64,000 nucleotides of DNA from Staphylococcus felis. Its GTDB lineage: Bacteria; Bacillota; Bacilli; Staphylococcales; Staphylococcaceae. The stretch is taken from NCBI RefSeq assembly GCF_003012915.1, contig NZ_CP027770.1, positions 1,240,001 to 1,304,000 on the forward strand, given 5' to 3'. Position numbers and translations under genes: made by a program. How positions within the stretch are numbered: the first letter of the stretch is position 1; every line of letters begins with the position of its first letter. Shown in pieces: positions 1 to 7,497 of the stretch. Below the pieces are notes generated by a model. It made no database searches. It had not been told where the DNA came from and worked only from the letters and a program-made list of their open reading frames with translations.

Positions 1-267
1 GCGCTTGAAAAAGCGACAGAAAAAGAAGGTTGGACGGAAGTATCAAAAGAAGCCGTTGGAAAATACGCTGGAGATTATATTGTAACAGCTAAAGCAAAAG
101 ATGCAGCACTTCCAGATTTCCAAAAAACGGATTTATGGCAAAATCTTGAAGCCGTGCAAAACAATCATACTTTTAATGTAGATGCTTCTATATATTGGTA
201 CAATGATCCATATTCGTTGGACTATATTCGAAAAGATTTGAAAGAAAAATTATTAAGTGAATCTTAA
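1..267 (+). CDS. fhuD2: Iron-hydroxamate ABC transporter substrate-binding lipoprotein, C-terminal part (FhuD2-like)
   Basis: The frame is open from the first base of the window and ends at TAA 265-267, giving the last 88 residues; the start lies upstream of the window. The visible end (GDYIVTAK, LPDFQKTDLW, WYNDPYSLDYIRKDL) resembles the C-terminal lobe of staphylococcal periplasmic-binding-fold siderophore receptors, closest in my memory to FhuD2. Such lipoproteins sit on the outer face of the membrane and hand ferric hydroxamates to the FhuBG permease. The signal peptide and lipobox cannot be seen here. It could instead be a related siderophore receptor such as HtsA; the family call is firmer than the gene symbol. 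Confidence 0.62.
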   Translation, partial: ALEKATEKEGWTEVSKEAVGKYAGDYIVTAKAKDAALPDFQKTDLWQNLEAVQNNHTFNVDASIYWYNDPYSLDYIRKDLKEKLLSES

Positions 268-333
268 AATGAATCATCAATAAGCTAGATAATGATTAGA
301 AAAAAGAGAGTCTGAGATATCTCAGCAATCGAA

Positions 334-384
334 AAAACTTCGAGGCTTTCGTAAGAATTTACGAAAAATCTCGAAGTTTTTATT
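334..384. terminator. Bidirectional hairpin terminator between fhuD2-like gene and nanT
   Basis: The arms AACTTCGAG (336-344) and CTCGAAGTT (370-378) pair perfectly, and a second nested stem TTTCGTAA/TTACGAAA lies inside. Runs of A before and T after the stem allow it to end transcription from both convergent genes. Confidence 0.8.
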
Positions 385-419
385 TAGTATTTTCTAGGCA
401 ATAATCAGTCTTTGACGAG

Positions 420-1940
420 TTATTTGGATTTAGGCTTGTAAGTTACTTTACCGTGTTTATCATATATAGTTAGACCAGAAATATGATGTTGAGGTGCGGG
501 TATGATGAGACTTGCAATATAAGCTACAACGAATGCAATTGCAAATGCGATAATCGACGTATAGAATGGTGAACCTGCACCACCAACACCTTGTAAGAAA
601 TAACTCGTAATAACAGCAACTAAAATACCTACAATAACTCCTGTACCATGTGTTCTTTTTGTGAAGATACCAACTGCAAAGATACCCGCAATCGGTACTC
701 CAAATAATCCAGTAATTAATAAGAATAAATCCCATACATCACTTGAATCAGCAGCAATTAAGTATAAAGAGACTAACATGCCGGTTAGACCGACTAAAAC
801 AGTAACAATACGTGCAAAACGCACTTCGGATTTTTCATCTTTTTTACCAAAAAAGCGTTGTTTAATATCAACAGAGATACACGCTGCAATTGAGTTGAGA
901 CTAGATGAAATTGTAGATTGAGCAGCTGCAAAAATAGCGGCAATCAAAAGGCCAGCTATAAATGGTGGCATCTCAGTTAAAATGAAATAAGGCACGATAG
1001 ACGATGTATTGAAATCATTTGGCAATTGTGTGTGATGCGAATAGAAAACAAATAAGACCGTTCCCATTCCGTAGAAAAGAGGAGCCGAAATAAGTGCTAA
1101 AATCCCATTTGTCCAAATCGATTGAGATGTTTCTTTGATCGAATCAGATGCTTGATAACGTTGAACGACGTCTTGGCTCGCTGTATACTGTTGTAAGTTG
1201 TTAAAAACACTACCGATAAAGATAATAGGTATAGCAGCAGCAGCGGCATTGATTTTCCAGTTATCTGCACTAATCAGCTTTTGATTGGAAACAGCATCGT
1301 TGATAACTGTAGAGATACCACCATCAATGTGTGTTATCCCCATAATAATGATGACGAGTGCGCCTCCTAAAAGAATAATTCCTTGAATAAAATCACTCCA
1401 AACGACACCTTCAAATCCGCCTAAGAAAGTATAAATAATACATAAAAGGCCTACTAAGCTTGCTACTAAATACGGATTGATATCAGAAACTGCAGTAATT
1501 GCTAATGTAGGTAAATAAATCACAATGGCGACTCTTCCAATATGAAATAAAATAAACAATAATGAGCCAACAACACGTACGGCAGGATTAAAACGTGCTT
1601 CTAAATATTCATATGCTGACGTTACGTTTAATTTTTTGAAAAATGGAATGTAAAAGTAAATCAGCAAAGGGATAATTGCAACAATCGCAATATTTCCAGC
1701 AATATAAGACCAGTCCGTTAAGTATGATTTTTCCGGAGTAGACATAAATGTAATAGCACTTAATGTTGTAGCATAAATTGAAAAGCCAACGACCCATGAA
1801 GGAAGGCGACCGCCGCCTTTAAAGAAACTATCAGAGTCTCGGCCTGCACGTTTTGTAAAAAAGGCACCGACTCCTAACATTAATAATAAGTATAAAACTA
1901 AAGCCACCCAGTTCCATAAACCAAAGCCAATTGATTCCAT
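420..1940 (-). CDS. nanT: Sodium:sialic acid symporter NanT (SSS family)
   Basis: A 506-residue integral membrane protein of the sodium:solute symporter family, predicted to import N-acetylneuraminate with Na+. It is hydrophobic throughout with about 13 membrane segments, and carries the family-typical stretch GRLPSWVVGFSIYATTLSA near residues 45-65 and an Ala-rich segment (AAIFAAAQSTISSSLNS). It matches staphylococcal NanT closely by recall. I chose the ATG at 1940 because GAAAGGGG stands just upstream; the longer open frame to 2003 adds 21 residues that do not look like a membrane N-terminus. It lies downstream of nanA on the same strand with a 150-bp gap that holds a cre-like site and a long hairpin, so it may be both co-transcribed and separately promoted. 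Confidence 0.93.
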   Translation of the reverse strand: MESIGFGLWNWVALVLYLLLMLGVGAFFTKRAGRDSDSFFKGGGRLPSWVVGFSIYATTLSAITFMSTPEKSYLTDWSYIAGNIAIVAIIPLLIYFYIPFFKKLNVTSAYEYLEARFNPAVRVVGSLLFILFHIGRVAIVIYLPTLAITAVSDINPYLVASLVGLLCIIYTFLGGFEGVVWSDFIQGIILLGGALVIIIMGITHIDGGISTVINDAVSNQKLISADNWKINAAAAAIPIIFIGSVFNNLQQYTASQDVVQRYQASDSIKETSQSIWTNGILALISAPLFYGMGTVLFVFYSHHTQLPNDFNTSSIVPYFILTEMPPFIAGLLIAAIFAAAQSTISSSLNSIAACISVDIKQRFFGKKDEKSEVRFARIVTVLVGLTGMLVSLYLIAADSSDVWDLFLLITGLFGVPIAGIFAVGIFTKRTHGTGVIVGILVAVITSYFLQGVGGAGSPFYTSIIAFAIAFVVAYIASLIIPAPQHHISGLTIYDKHGKVTYKPKSK

Positions 1941-1975
1941 AATAATACCCCTTTCATCGTTGAATAGTCCCAATA

Positions 1976-1990
1976 AGAAAACGCTTTCAT
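1976..1990 (-). promoter_or_regulatory. Catabolite-responsive element (cre) upstream of nanT
   Basis: Read on the minus strand the site is ATGAAAGCGTTTTCT, which fits the CcpA consensus WTGNAANCGNWWNCA at all but the last position. A TTGACA box lies just upstream on the same strand (complement of 1998-2003), so CcpA would block a nanT promoter. Binding is inferred, not shown. Confidence 0.6.
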
Positions 1991-2005
1991 AATATTGTGT
2001 CAATC

Positions 2006-2080
2006 ACTTGAAGATAGCGAGAGACCATTGTCAATAACGATGAAAAAGTATGTTCCAACGGTTTTCCTATATCTTCAAGT
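2006..2080 (-). other. Long intercistronic hairpin between nanA and nanT
   Basis: ACTTGAAGATA at 2006-2016 and TATCTTCAAGT at 2070-2080 are perfect inverted repeats separated by 53 bases. No T-run follows on the minus strand, so it looks less like an intrinsic terminator than an mRNA-stabilising or processing structure that could separate nanA and nanT expression levels. Confidence 0.5.
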
Positions 2081-2090
2081 ACGGTGATGA

Positions 2091-2972
2091 TTATAATTGA
2101 TAGTTCTGAATTAATGATTTAAGTTCTTCGCGATAAATTTCGTTAAACGGATGGAATGGTGCTTTCGGCTGGCCAGTATCGATTCCTTTTTCCGATAGAA
2201 TGGCTTTTAAAGTCGGGTAAAGCCCCATTCTTAGAACAGTTGCAATGATATCATTTGTTTCATGTTGCACTTTATAGGCCTGTGCGACATTATCGTTTTG
2301 GGCCGATTCAAAAATATCACGTGCACGTTGACCATTGATGTTGTATGTAGAACCGATTGCCCCATCTACCCCTGAAATGGCGGCTTGAACGAGCATTTCA
2401 TCGAAGCCAGAGAAAATCAGCTTATCTGGGAATGCTTTTCTTAATCGCTCTAGTAAGAAAAAGTCTGGTGCAGTATATTTAACACCGATAATTTTATCGT
2501 TTTCAAATAATGTTTCGAATTGTTCAATTGAAATGTTTACGCCAGTTAGTCCTGGAATAGAGTAAATAATCATATTATTTTGAGTTGCTTCAATGATTCT
2601 GTTGTAATAGTCACGAATTTCTTCAAATGTAAATGGATAATAAAATGGTGTAACAGCTGATAAGCTATCATATCCTAATTCAGTCGCATATTGTCCAAGC
2701 TCTATAGCTTCATTTAAGTCCAATGATCCAACTTGAGCAATTAACTTAATGTCTGTTTTGGCTTCATCTTTAGTAATGCGAAAGACGGCTTTCTTTTGTT
2801 CGGTATTCATAAGGAAATTTTCACCAGAACTTCCATTTACGTACAAACCATCTAGTTTTTGCTCATCAATAGCATTGCGTATGATTTGTCGTAAGCTATT
2901 CTCCATAATGTGCCCTTGTTCATCAAAAGGAACAAGTAATGCTGCATATAATCCTTTTAAATCCTCTTTCAC
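2091..2972 (-). CDS. nanA: N-acetylneuraminate lyase NanA
   Basis: A 293-residue class I aldolase of the DapA/NAL family that splits N-acetylneuraminate into N-acetylmannosamine and pyruvate in the cytosol. The Schiff-base lysine is K165 ([12 protein letters not shown]) and the catalytic tyrosine Y137 ([11 protein letters not shown]); the carboxylate-binding motif GSSGEN is at residues 47-52. Length and residue numbers match the S. aureus enzyme. The start is GTG at 2970-2972, with GGAGGT six bases upstream; no upstream ATG fits. It is the first gene of nanA-nanT, transcribed away from the GntR-type regulator, with an operator and a cre site in the shared promoter region. Confidence 0.96.
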   Translation of the reverse strand: MKEDLKGLYAALLVPFDEQGHIMENSLRQIIRNAIDEQKLDGLYVNGSSGENFLMNTEQKKAVFRITKDEAKTDIKLIAQVGSLDLNEAIELGQYATELGYDSLSAVTPFYYPFTFEEIRDYYNRIIEATQNNMIIYSIPGLTGVNISIEQFETLFENDKIIGVKYTAPDFFLLERLRKAFPDKLIFSGFDEMLVQAAISGVDGAIGSTYNINGQRARDIFESAQNDNVAQAYKVQHETNDIIATVLRMGLYPTLKAILSEKGIDTGQPKAPFHPFNEIYREELKSLIQNYQL

Positions 2973-2997
2973 AAAATAACCTCCAGTCTATTGTAAT

Positions 2998-3012
2998 ATT
3001 GGTCAGACCAAT
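2998..3012. promoter_or_regulatory. GntR-family operator in the nan divergent promoter
   Basis: ATTGGTCAGACCAAT is a perfect 15-bp palindrome around a central A, matching the TGGTNNNACCA core typical of FadR/GntR-type repressors. It lies between nanA and the GntR regulator gene, 25 bp from the nanA start codon, which is where a repressor of nanA would bind. Confidence 0.65.
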
Positions 3013-3023
3013 TTATAATTTAA

Positions 3024-3038
3024 TTGTAAGCGTTAACA
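3024..3038 (-). promoter_or_regulatory. cre site in nanA promoter region
   Basis: TTGTAAGCGTTAACA fits the CcpA consensus WTGNAANCGNWWNCA at every fixed position. It sits 50-65 bp upstream of nanA in the divergent intergenic region and predicts glucose repression of sialic acid use. Confidence 0.7.
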
Positions 3039-3166
3039 TCATAGTCGTCAATCTTTAATTTTTGTCTGTATTCAAAACTAAAGGCATTATTAATGTACAA
3101 AATATGTAGCGTATATGTTTCTTTATGATACACTTAAAGCAAAATTTTGAAGAAGGTTGTTATAAA

Positions 3167-3826
3167 TTGAAGGATAAAAATGTTGATAAAACGATGAGTC
3201 TTAAACAAACCATAGTTGAGAAGATTAAACATTATATTTTAGATAATCGCTTAAAAGTAGGTGATAAGATTCCAACTGAACGAAAGCTTGCTGAAGCGTA
3301 TAACGTCAGTCGATCAGTAATACGTGAAGCCTTGAGCTATCTTGAAAATACAGGTGTTACAGAGAGTGTTCAAGGTAAAGGCACCCTTGTCAAAGAACAA
3401 GATATTACACCTCTGATTGACGGATTTTTGTTTAGCTTTCAAGTATCACAAGGCGATATTAAAGATTTACTCATGTTGAGGCTTACTTTTGAACTTGCTG
3501 CCATTGACATGATTGAACAACAACAGCTATCGCTTGATACAATCGAAGCATCGTTAGTTAATGATGTGGGTCAATTTGATTCAAGCCAAGATCAAGCCTT
3601 TCATCAAAGTATATTGGAGTCTGTTAATTCAACATTATTTAAGCAAATGAGTGCGGTTGTTCAAGCTTATTTTTATCGACATTCTATTACGACGACTATA
3701 GAGGAAAATCGATTAAGTATTAAAGAGCATCATGCCATATATCAAGCACTATCTCAAAAAGATTATGCTAAAGCCAAAATGTTATTGACGCAACATCTCA
3801 TGAAAGGGGTCAAACATAATGATTAA
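3167..3826 (+). CDS. GntR/FadR-family regulator of sialic acid genes
   Basis: A cytosolic DNA-binding regulator with an N-terminal GntR winged helix (GDKIPTERKLAEAYNVSRSV, about residues 30-50) and a C-terminal all-helical FCD effector domain (FHQSILESVN, then KEHHAIYQAL). The function is assigned from position: it is divergent from nanA, overlaps nanK by eight bases, and a GntR-type palindrome lies between. From memory, S. aureus NanR is an RpiR-type protein, so this regulator would be a different family doing the same job. Start is uncertain: TTG 3167 has AGAAGG ten bases upstream and gives 219 residues; ATG 3125 would give 233 but lacks a good ribosome binding site. Confidence 0.8.
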   Translation: MKDKNVDKTMSLKQTIVEKIKHYILDNRLKVGDKIPTERKLAEAYNVSRSVIREALSYLENTGVTESVQGKGTLVKEQDITPLIDGFLFSFQVSQGDIKDLLMLRLTFELAAIDMIEQQQLSLDTIEASLVNDVGQFDSSQDQAFHQSILESVNSTLFKQMSAVVQAYFYRHSITTTIEENRLSIKEHHAIYQALSQKDYAKAKMLLTQHLMKGVKHND

Positions 3827-4682
3827 AGTCGCATTTGATATTGGAGGAACGTATATCAAATCTGCGGTTGTAACTGATGAACTTACAATTGAGCATTTTG
3901 AAAGGGTACGCACGCCAAAGAATATAGATCATGCTATTTTAAATATTGTCAAAGCACGATTAGAGGCTATCATTCACCAATATGAAAACCCAGAAGTGCG
4001 ACTAGGTATTTCGACAGCAGGGGCTGTAGATCGAGACAATAAAACAATTGCATACGCTAATGAGAATATTTTAAATTATACAGGAACGAACTTTGAAGAT
4101 TGTTTAAAACATATGGTGAGTCGCATTCAAGTTTATAACGATGTCGATGCTGCTTTACTCGGTGAACTCACACAAATGAACCAAAATGATAAGAATATAT
4201 TCTGTCTTACATTGGGAACTGGTATTGGCGGTAGTTATTATCATAAAGACTTTGGGCTCATCACTGGTGCGCGCCACAGACCACATCAAATTGGAAATTT
4301 ATTGTATGATACAGCTTCGAAAACTTATTACGAACAGCGTGCTTCTACACGCGCTTTGAAACGACAACTCAAGGCGTCAAATTATAATCATTGTGATATA
4401 CCGCGACTATTTGATGAAGCGGAAGATGGCTATAAAGAAGCACAGCAGCAATTGTCAAATTGGGGTAGAGAAATAGCAAGAGGAATTGCTGAAGTACAAA
4501 TCATGTATGATCCTGATGAAATAATCATTGGTGGAGGCGTATCAGCCCAACAACAGCGTTTACTGAAATATATTGTTCCACACGTACCTATGTTTTTGCC
4601 TAAGGACTACGGACATGCAAATATCAGATGCGCTCAGTTTGACAATTATGCAGCGCTTATTGGCGCGGTCTCAAGAATGTAA
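3819..4682 (+). CDS. nanK: N-acetylmannosamine kinase NanK (ROK family)
   Basis: A 287-residue sugar kinase that phosphorylates N-acetylmannosamine released by NanA. The N-terminal phosphate-binding DIGGTYIKSAV (residues 7-17), the catalytic aspartate in YNDVDAALLGE and the GTGIGGS motif are present. The zinc-binding cysteine cluster common in ROK proteins is absent, as I recall for staphylococcal NanK. Its start overlaps the preceding regulator gene by eight bases, so the two are translationally coupled. The next enzyme, NanE (epimerase), is not encoded in this window. Confidence 0.9.
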   Translation: MIKVAFDIGGTYIKSAVVTDELTIEHFERVRTPKNIDHAILNIVKARLEAIIHQYENPEVRLGISTAGAVDRDNKTIAYANENILNYTGTNFEDCLKHMVSRIQVYNDVDAALLGELTQMNQNDKNIFCLTLGTGIGGSYYHKDFGLITGARHRPHQIGNLLYDTASKTYYEQRASTRALKRQLKASNYNHCDIPRLFDEAEDGYKEAQQQLSNWGREIARGIAEVQIMYDPDEIIIGGGVSAQQQRLLKYIVPHVPMFLPKDYGHANIRCAQFDNYAALIGAVSRM

Positions 4683-4719
4683 ATAAATGTAGCTAAAAAG
4701 TTTACAAAGGTGGTATAAT
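4677..4719 (+). promoter_or_regulatory. BirA-type operator overlapping the bioY promoter
   Basis: ATGTAAAT (4677-4684), a 15-base spacer and GTTTACAA (4700-4707) form the arrangement of biotin repressor operators (TTGTAAAC-N15-GTTTACAA), with two mismatches in the left half. A TATAAT -10 box follows at 4714-4719, so bound BirA would cover the -35 region. The left half-site spans the nanK stop codon. Regulation of bioY by BirA is inferred. Confidence 0.65.
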
Positions 4720-4740
4720 ACGAAGAGGTTGAGGCGGATA

Positions 4741-4790
4741 TACAGCGTTAAAACACGCTGTACCACTTTGTCTCAAACGTTATATAACGT
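4741..4790 (+). other. bioY leader hairpin and 14-bp palindrome
   Basis: TACAGCG (4741-4747) pairs with CGCTGTA (4756-4762), and ACGTTATATAACGT (4777-4790) is a perfect palindrome just before the ribosome binding site. Both lie in the predicted 5' untranslated region of bioY. Role unknown. Confidence 0.45.
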
Positions 4791-4810
4791 ACGATAGGGA
4801 GGATTTTATA

Positions 4811-5371
4811 TTGAATACACGTTTTTTAGTATATACTGCCTTGATGACTGCTATTATCGCAGTGTTAGGGGTTATTCCTGCAATTCCACTGCCGTTTATA
4901 CCGGTACCTATTGTGATTCAAAATGTAGGAATCTTTTTAGCAGGTATTTTATTAGGGCGTAAATATGGATTTTTAAGTGTAATTGTCTTTTTATTACTTG
5001 TTTTAATCGGTGCACCATTGTTATCAGGTGGTCGCGGTGGTTATGGCGTGTTTTTTGGACCAACAGCAGGCTTTTTAATTATGTATCCAATTGTTGCATT
5101 CCTTATCGGTTGGATGCGCGATCGTCAATTTGAGCGATTGAATTTAAAGCGCATTTTCATTATCATTTTAATTTTTGGTGTGATATTACTTGATGTTGTT
5201 GGTGCAATTGTAATGGGACTCATTATTAATATGCCAATACATAAAGCATTATGGTTATCGATGACATTCTTACCTGGAGATATTATTAAAGCGGTGATTG
5301 CGTCATTAATCGCGGTTGCTTTATTAAAAAATCCAGTCACAGCAAGAATTATGCGTGGTTTCACAGAATAA
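4811..5371 (+). CDS. bioY: Biotin transporter BioY (ECF S component)
   Basis: A 186-residue membrane protein with about six hydrophobic segments and the BioY-type motif GVFFGPTAGFLIMYP, the biotin-capture subunit of energy-coupling factor transporters. It needs an EcfA1-EcfA2-EcfT module, and one is encoded in this window at 52.3-54.8 kb. The start is TTG at 4811 with AGGGAGG eight bases before it. A BirA-like operator and TATAAT box upstream suggest biotin repression. The GNAT gene starts 18 bp downstream and is probably co-transcribed. Confidence 0.92.
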   Translation: MNTRFLVYTALMTAIIAVLGVIPAIPLPFIPVPIVIQNVGIFLAGILLGRKYGFLSVIVFLLLVLIGAPLLSGGRGGYGVFFGPTAGFLIMYPIVAFLIGWMRDRQFERLNLKRIFIIILIFGVILLDVVGAIVMGLIINMPIHKALWLSMTFLPGDIIKAVIASLIAVALLKNPVTARIMRGFTE

Positions 5372-5389
5372 ACAAGAGGAGGGGTTTGA

Positions 5390-6157
5390 GTGGTGTCAAT
5401 GTGTGATATTTATACAGATGGAAACATAGCAGAAGTGACAGAGCGCATGGTTATTTACAATACGCCTTCTACCCCTTTGCATTATGATGCGAATAAGTGG
5501 ATTTACCGACAAATGCCCGATATATTGACGTTTCAAAATGATATGCTGATACAGCAACGGGTACATGAAAATCAAGGATCAAATCATTTGCAATTTGAGT
5601 TCCCAGACAATGTTAAACCTCATGCTGAGATGCTACACTTTTTACGTTCGAAAGGGTTCCAGTTAGGATATGTCGAGCTTTACGTTATTGAAGGAAATAG
5701 TTTGCAAAATATATCTGATGAACCAATATCATTGAAAAAGGTGACAGCTGAAACAGTAAATGATTATTTCACTGTATTTAATCCGTTAAGTATCGAATTT
5801 GGTGAAGAATATGTTCGCGAATCAAATGCACGTATTTTAAAAAAGGTACAGCAAGTGAGTGCACCTATTCAATATTATGTTGCATACGATGCGGCAGAAC
5901 CTGTAGGTATTGTGAATTTAATTGAAACGAAAAAAACAATTGAAATAGATGGTTTTGCTGTTCGGGCTGATATGCAAAAACAAGGTATTGGTAAACGAAT
6001 GCAGGCGCAAATTGGTAAAATAGCGCGCGAGCGTTCCGTCATACTTGTGGCAGATGGCGAAGACACTGTTAAGGATATGTATGTGAAACAAGGTTATACA
6101 TATATCAGTTTTAAATATAGTGCATTATTAGAAGAACTAAATAAACAAAAGGCGTAA
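5390..6157 (+). CDS. GNAT-family N-acetyltransferase downstream of bioY
   Basis: A 255-residue protein with a C-terminal GNAT fold: the acetyl-CoA loop is DMQKQGIGKRM (R/Q-x-x-G-x-G/A type) and the end shows DMYVKQGY. The N-terminal half lacks a recognisable motif and may be a second, degenerate GNAT repeat. The start is GTG 5390 or the adjacent GTG 5393, behind GAGGAGGGG; an ATG at 5399 is also possible. It follows bioY closely and is closed by a strong terminator. Substrate unknown. Confidence 0.8.
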   Translation: MVSMCDIYTDGNIAEVTERMVIYNTPSTPLHYDANKWIYRQMPDILTFQNDMLIQQRVHENQGSNHLQFEFPDNVKPHAEMLHFLRSKGFQLGYVELYVIEGNSLQNISDEPISLKKVTAETVNDYFTVFNPLSIEFGEEYVRESNARILKKVQQVSAPIQYYVAYDAAEPVGIVNLIETKKTIEIDGFAVRADMQKQGIGKRMQAQIGKIARERSVILVADGEDTVKDMYVKQGYTYISFKYSALLEELNKQKA

Positions 6158-6191
6158 GATATACTCAAAATGTAAATCTTGCGCCTTTTTT
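6151..6191 (+). terminator. Intrinsic terminator after the bioY-GNAT operon
   Basis: GGCGTAAGAT (6151-6160, overlapping the GNAT stop codon) pairs with ATCTTGCGCC (6176-6185) and is followed by a T-run. Confidence 0.9.
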
Positions 6192-6490
6192 GGTTCTATA
6201 GTAAATCGGACTGGTGTATAAATAATTTCATTTATTTGATTGTTCCATAAAGCCTCGCTTTTCTAGGCGCCTCAGAAGTCTCGGCTTAGGAATCAATCAA
6301 ATGTGCTATATTTATTCACATCCCTAAGTTATAAAGTATGTTTTACCAACTCAATTTTACTGATTTATGTCGTATTAAAAGAGACGTTAATGTTCAAGAC
6401 TTTATGATTACACAACGAAAAAGGCGTTAAGCAATCCATTATTGCATAACGCCTTAATTTAATGCGACCAGTCCAATTTGACTGAGAGCC
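6192..6490. mobile_element. MITE-like repeat, copy 1 (ISL3-like ends)
   Basis: A 299-bp noncoding element with near-identical counterpart at 32020-32387. Its ends are imperfect inverted repeats: GGTTCTATAGTAAATCGGAC on the left and the complement of GTCCAATTTGACTGAGAGCC on the right. The 8 bp outside each end (CCTTTTTT and CTTTTGTT) agree at six positions, consistent with an eroded 8-bp target duplication of the kind ISL3-family transposases make. It contains an inner hairpin (AAGGCGTTA...TAACGCCTT) near 6420-6460 that could act as a terminator for the two convergent genes. It has no reading frame, so it would need a transposase in trans. Confidence 0.72.
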
Positions 6491-6515
6491 CTTTTGTTAT
6501 GTTCGATTTTAAACG

Positions 6516-7316
6516 CTATGATGACGATGGGTTAACGATGCGTTCCGGATGACTATAAATATTAAAATGTTCTTCTCGAACAAACCCCACAGCAGTAATG
6601 TTTAAATCATGTGCGAGTTGAATGGCAAGTGTTGTAGGAGCAGACTTTGACACAATCATACCGACACCAATCTTTGCAGCTTTAATCAATATTTCTGAAG
6701 AGATGCGACCACTAAAAATAAGTATCTTATCTCGAACAGGTATATGATGTTGAATACAATAGCCAAACAGCTTATCTAATGCATTATGGCGTCCGATATC
6801 TTGACGATGAATGTAAAAGTCACCACCATCACTAATAGCAGCATTATGCAGACCGCCTGTAACATGAAATGTACGACTTTCATTTTGGAGTCGCGCCATC
6901 ATCTTTAAGATTTGCTGAGGTGTCACTGATATGGTAGACATCGATGTCTTAGCAATGGCTGCATCATTTTGAAAATAGAACTCTCGACTTTTGCCACAAC
7001 ACGATGCTACTAAACGCTTAGTTGATAGTTGTATCCGTTGATTCAGTTGTGTTGTTAATGTGACATGAGCAAAGCCTCGACTATCATCAATGTTGCAATG
7101 TTTGAGTTCATCACGTTTTAAAATAACGCCCTCTGAAGCTAAAAAGCCGAATACCAATTCGTCAAGGTGATTTGGACTACAAATGACCGTTGCAAATTCG
7201 TCACCATTAACAGTGATTGTTAATGGAAATTCGGTAACATAGTTATCTGTTGTTTCAAACAACTGACCATTTTCATAGCGCATAATCGTTTGATCATAAC
7301 GTATATCACGATTCAT
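6516..7316 (-). CDS. fdhD: Formate dehydrogenase accessory sulfurtransferase FdhD
   Basis: A 266-residue cytosolic protein that transfers sulfur from a cysteine desulfurase to the molybdenum cofactor of formate dehydrogenase. The active cysteine pair is in ASCCGKS, and the family blocks HVTGGLHNAAI, DIGRHNALDK and FSGRISSEI are present. Start ATG 7316 was chosen because AGGAGGGG stands seven bases upstream; an ATG at 7322 is too close to it and the frame to 7358 has no site. It stands alone on the minus strand, facing the MITE, near the other molybdenum genes. Confidence 0.93.
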   Translation of the reverse strand: MNRDIRYDQTIMRYENGQLFETTDNYVTEFPLTITVNGDEFATVICSPNHLDELVFGFLASEGVILKRDELKHCNIDDSRGFAHVTLTTQLNQRIQLSTKRLVASCCGKSREFYFQNDAAIAKTSMSTISVTPQQILKMMARLQNESRTFHVTGGLHNAAISDGGDFYIHRQDIGRHNALDKLFGYCIQHHIPVRDKILIFSGRISSEILIKAAKIGVGMIVSKSAPTTLAIQLAHDLNITAVGFVREEHFNIYSHPERIVNPSSS

Positions 7317-7447
7317 TCGCATATCCCCTCCTTGGCGCATAAGACATTTAAAAATCATATTTTGATGATCATTAAAATGATTATCTTTTATTTTAAATCT
7401 TTCATTTCTTTTTTGGAAGTGTTTGATTTTCTAATGTGTTAAGATTA

Positions 7448-7475
7448 TACTAAACTTTAGTAAACAATAGTAAAC
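7448..7475. promoter_or_regulatory. Putative GalR operator upstream of galR
   Basis: TACTAAACTTTAGTA (7448-7462) is a perfect odd palindrome, and the half-site AGTAAAC occurs at 7459-7465 and again at 7469-7475. The same half-site flanks the galK promoter, so these are probably the sites where the LacI-type regulator binds its own promoter and that of galKET. Confidence 0.55.
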
Positions 7476-7497
7476 TTAATAAGGAGTTGCATAACAG

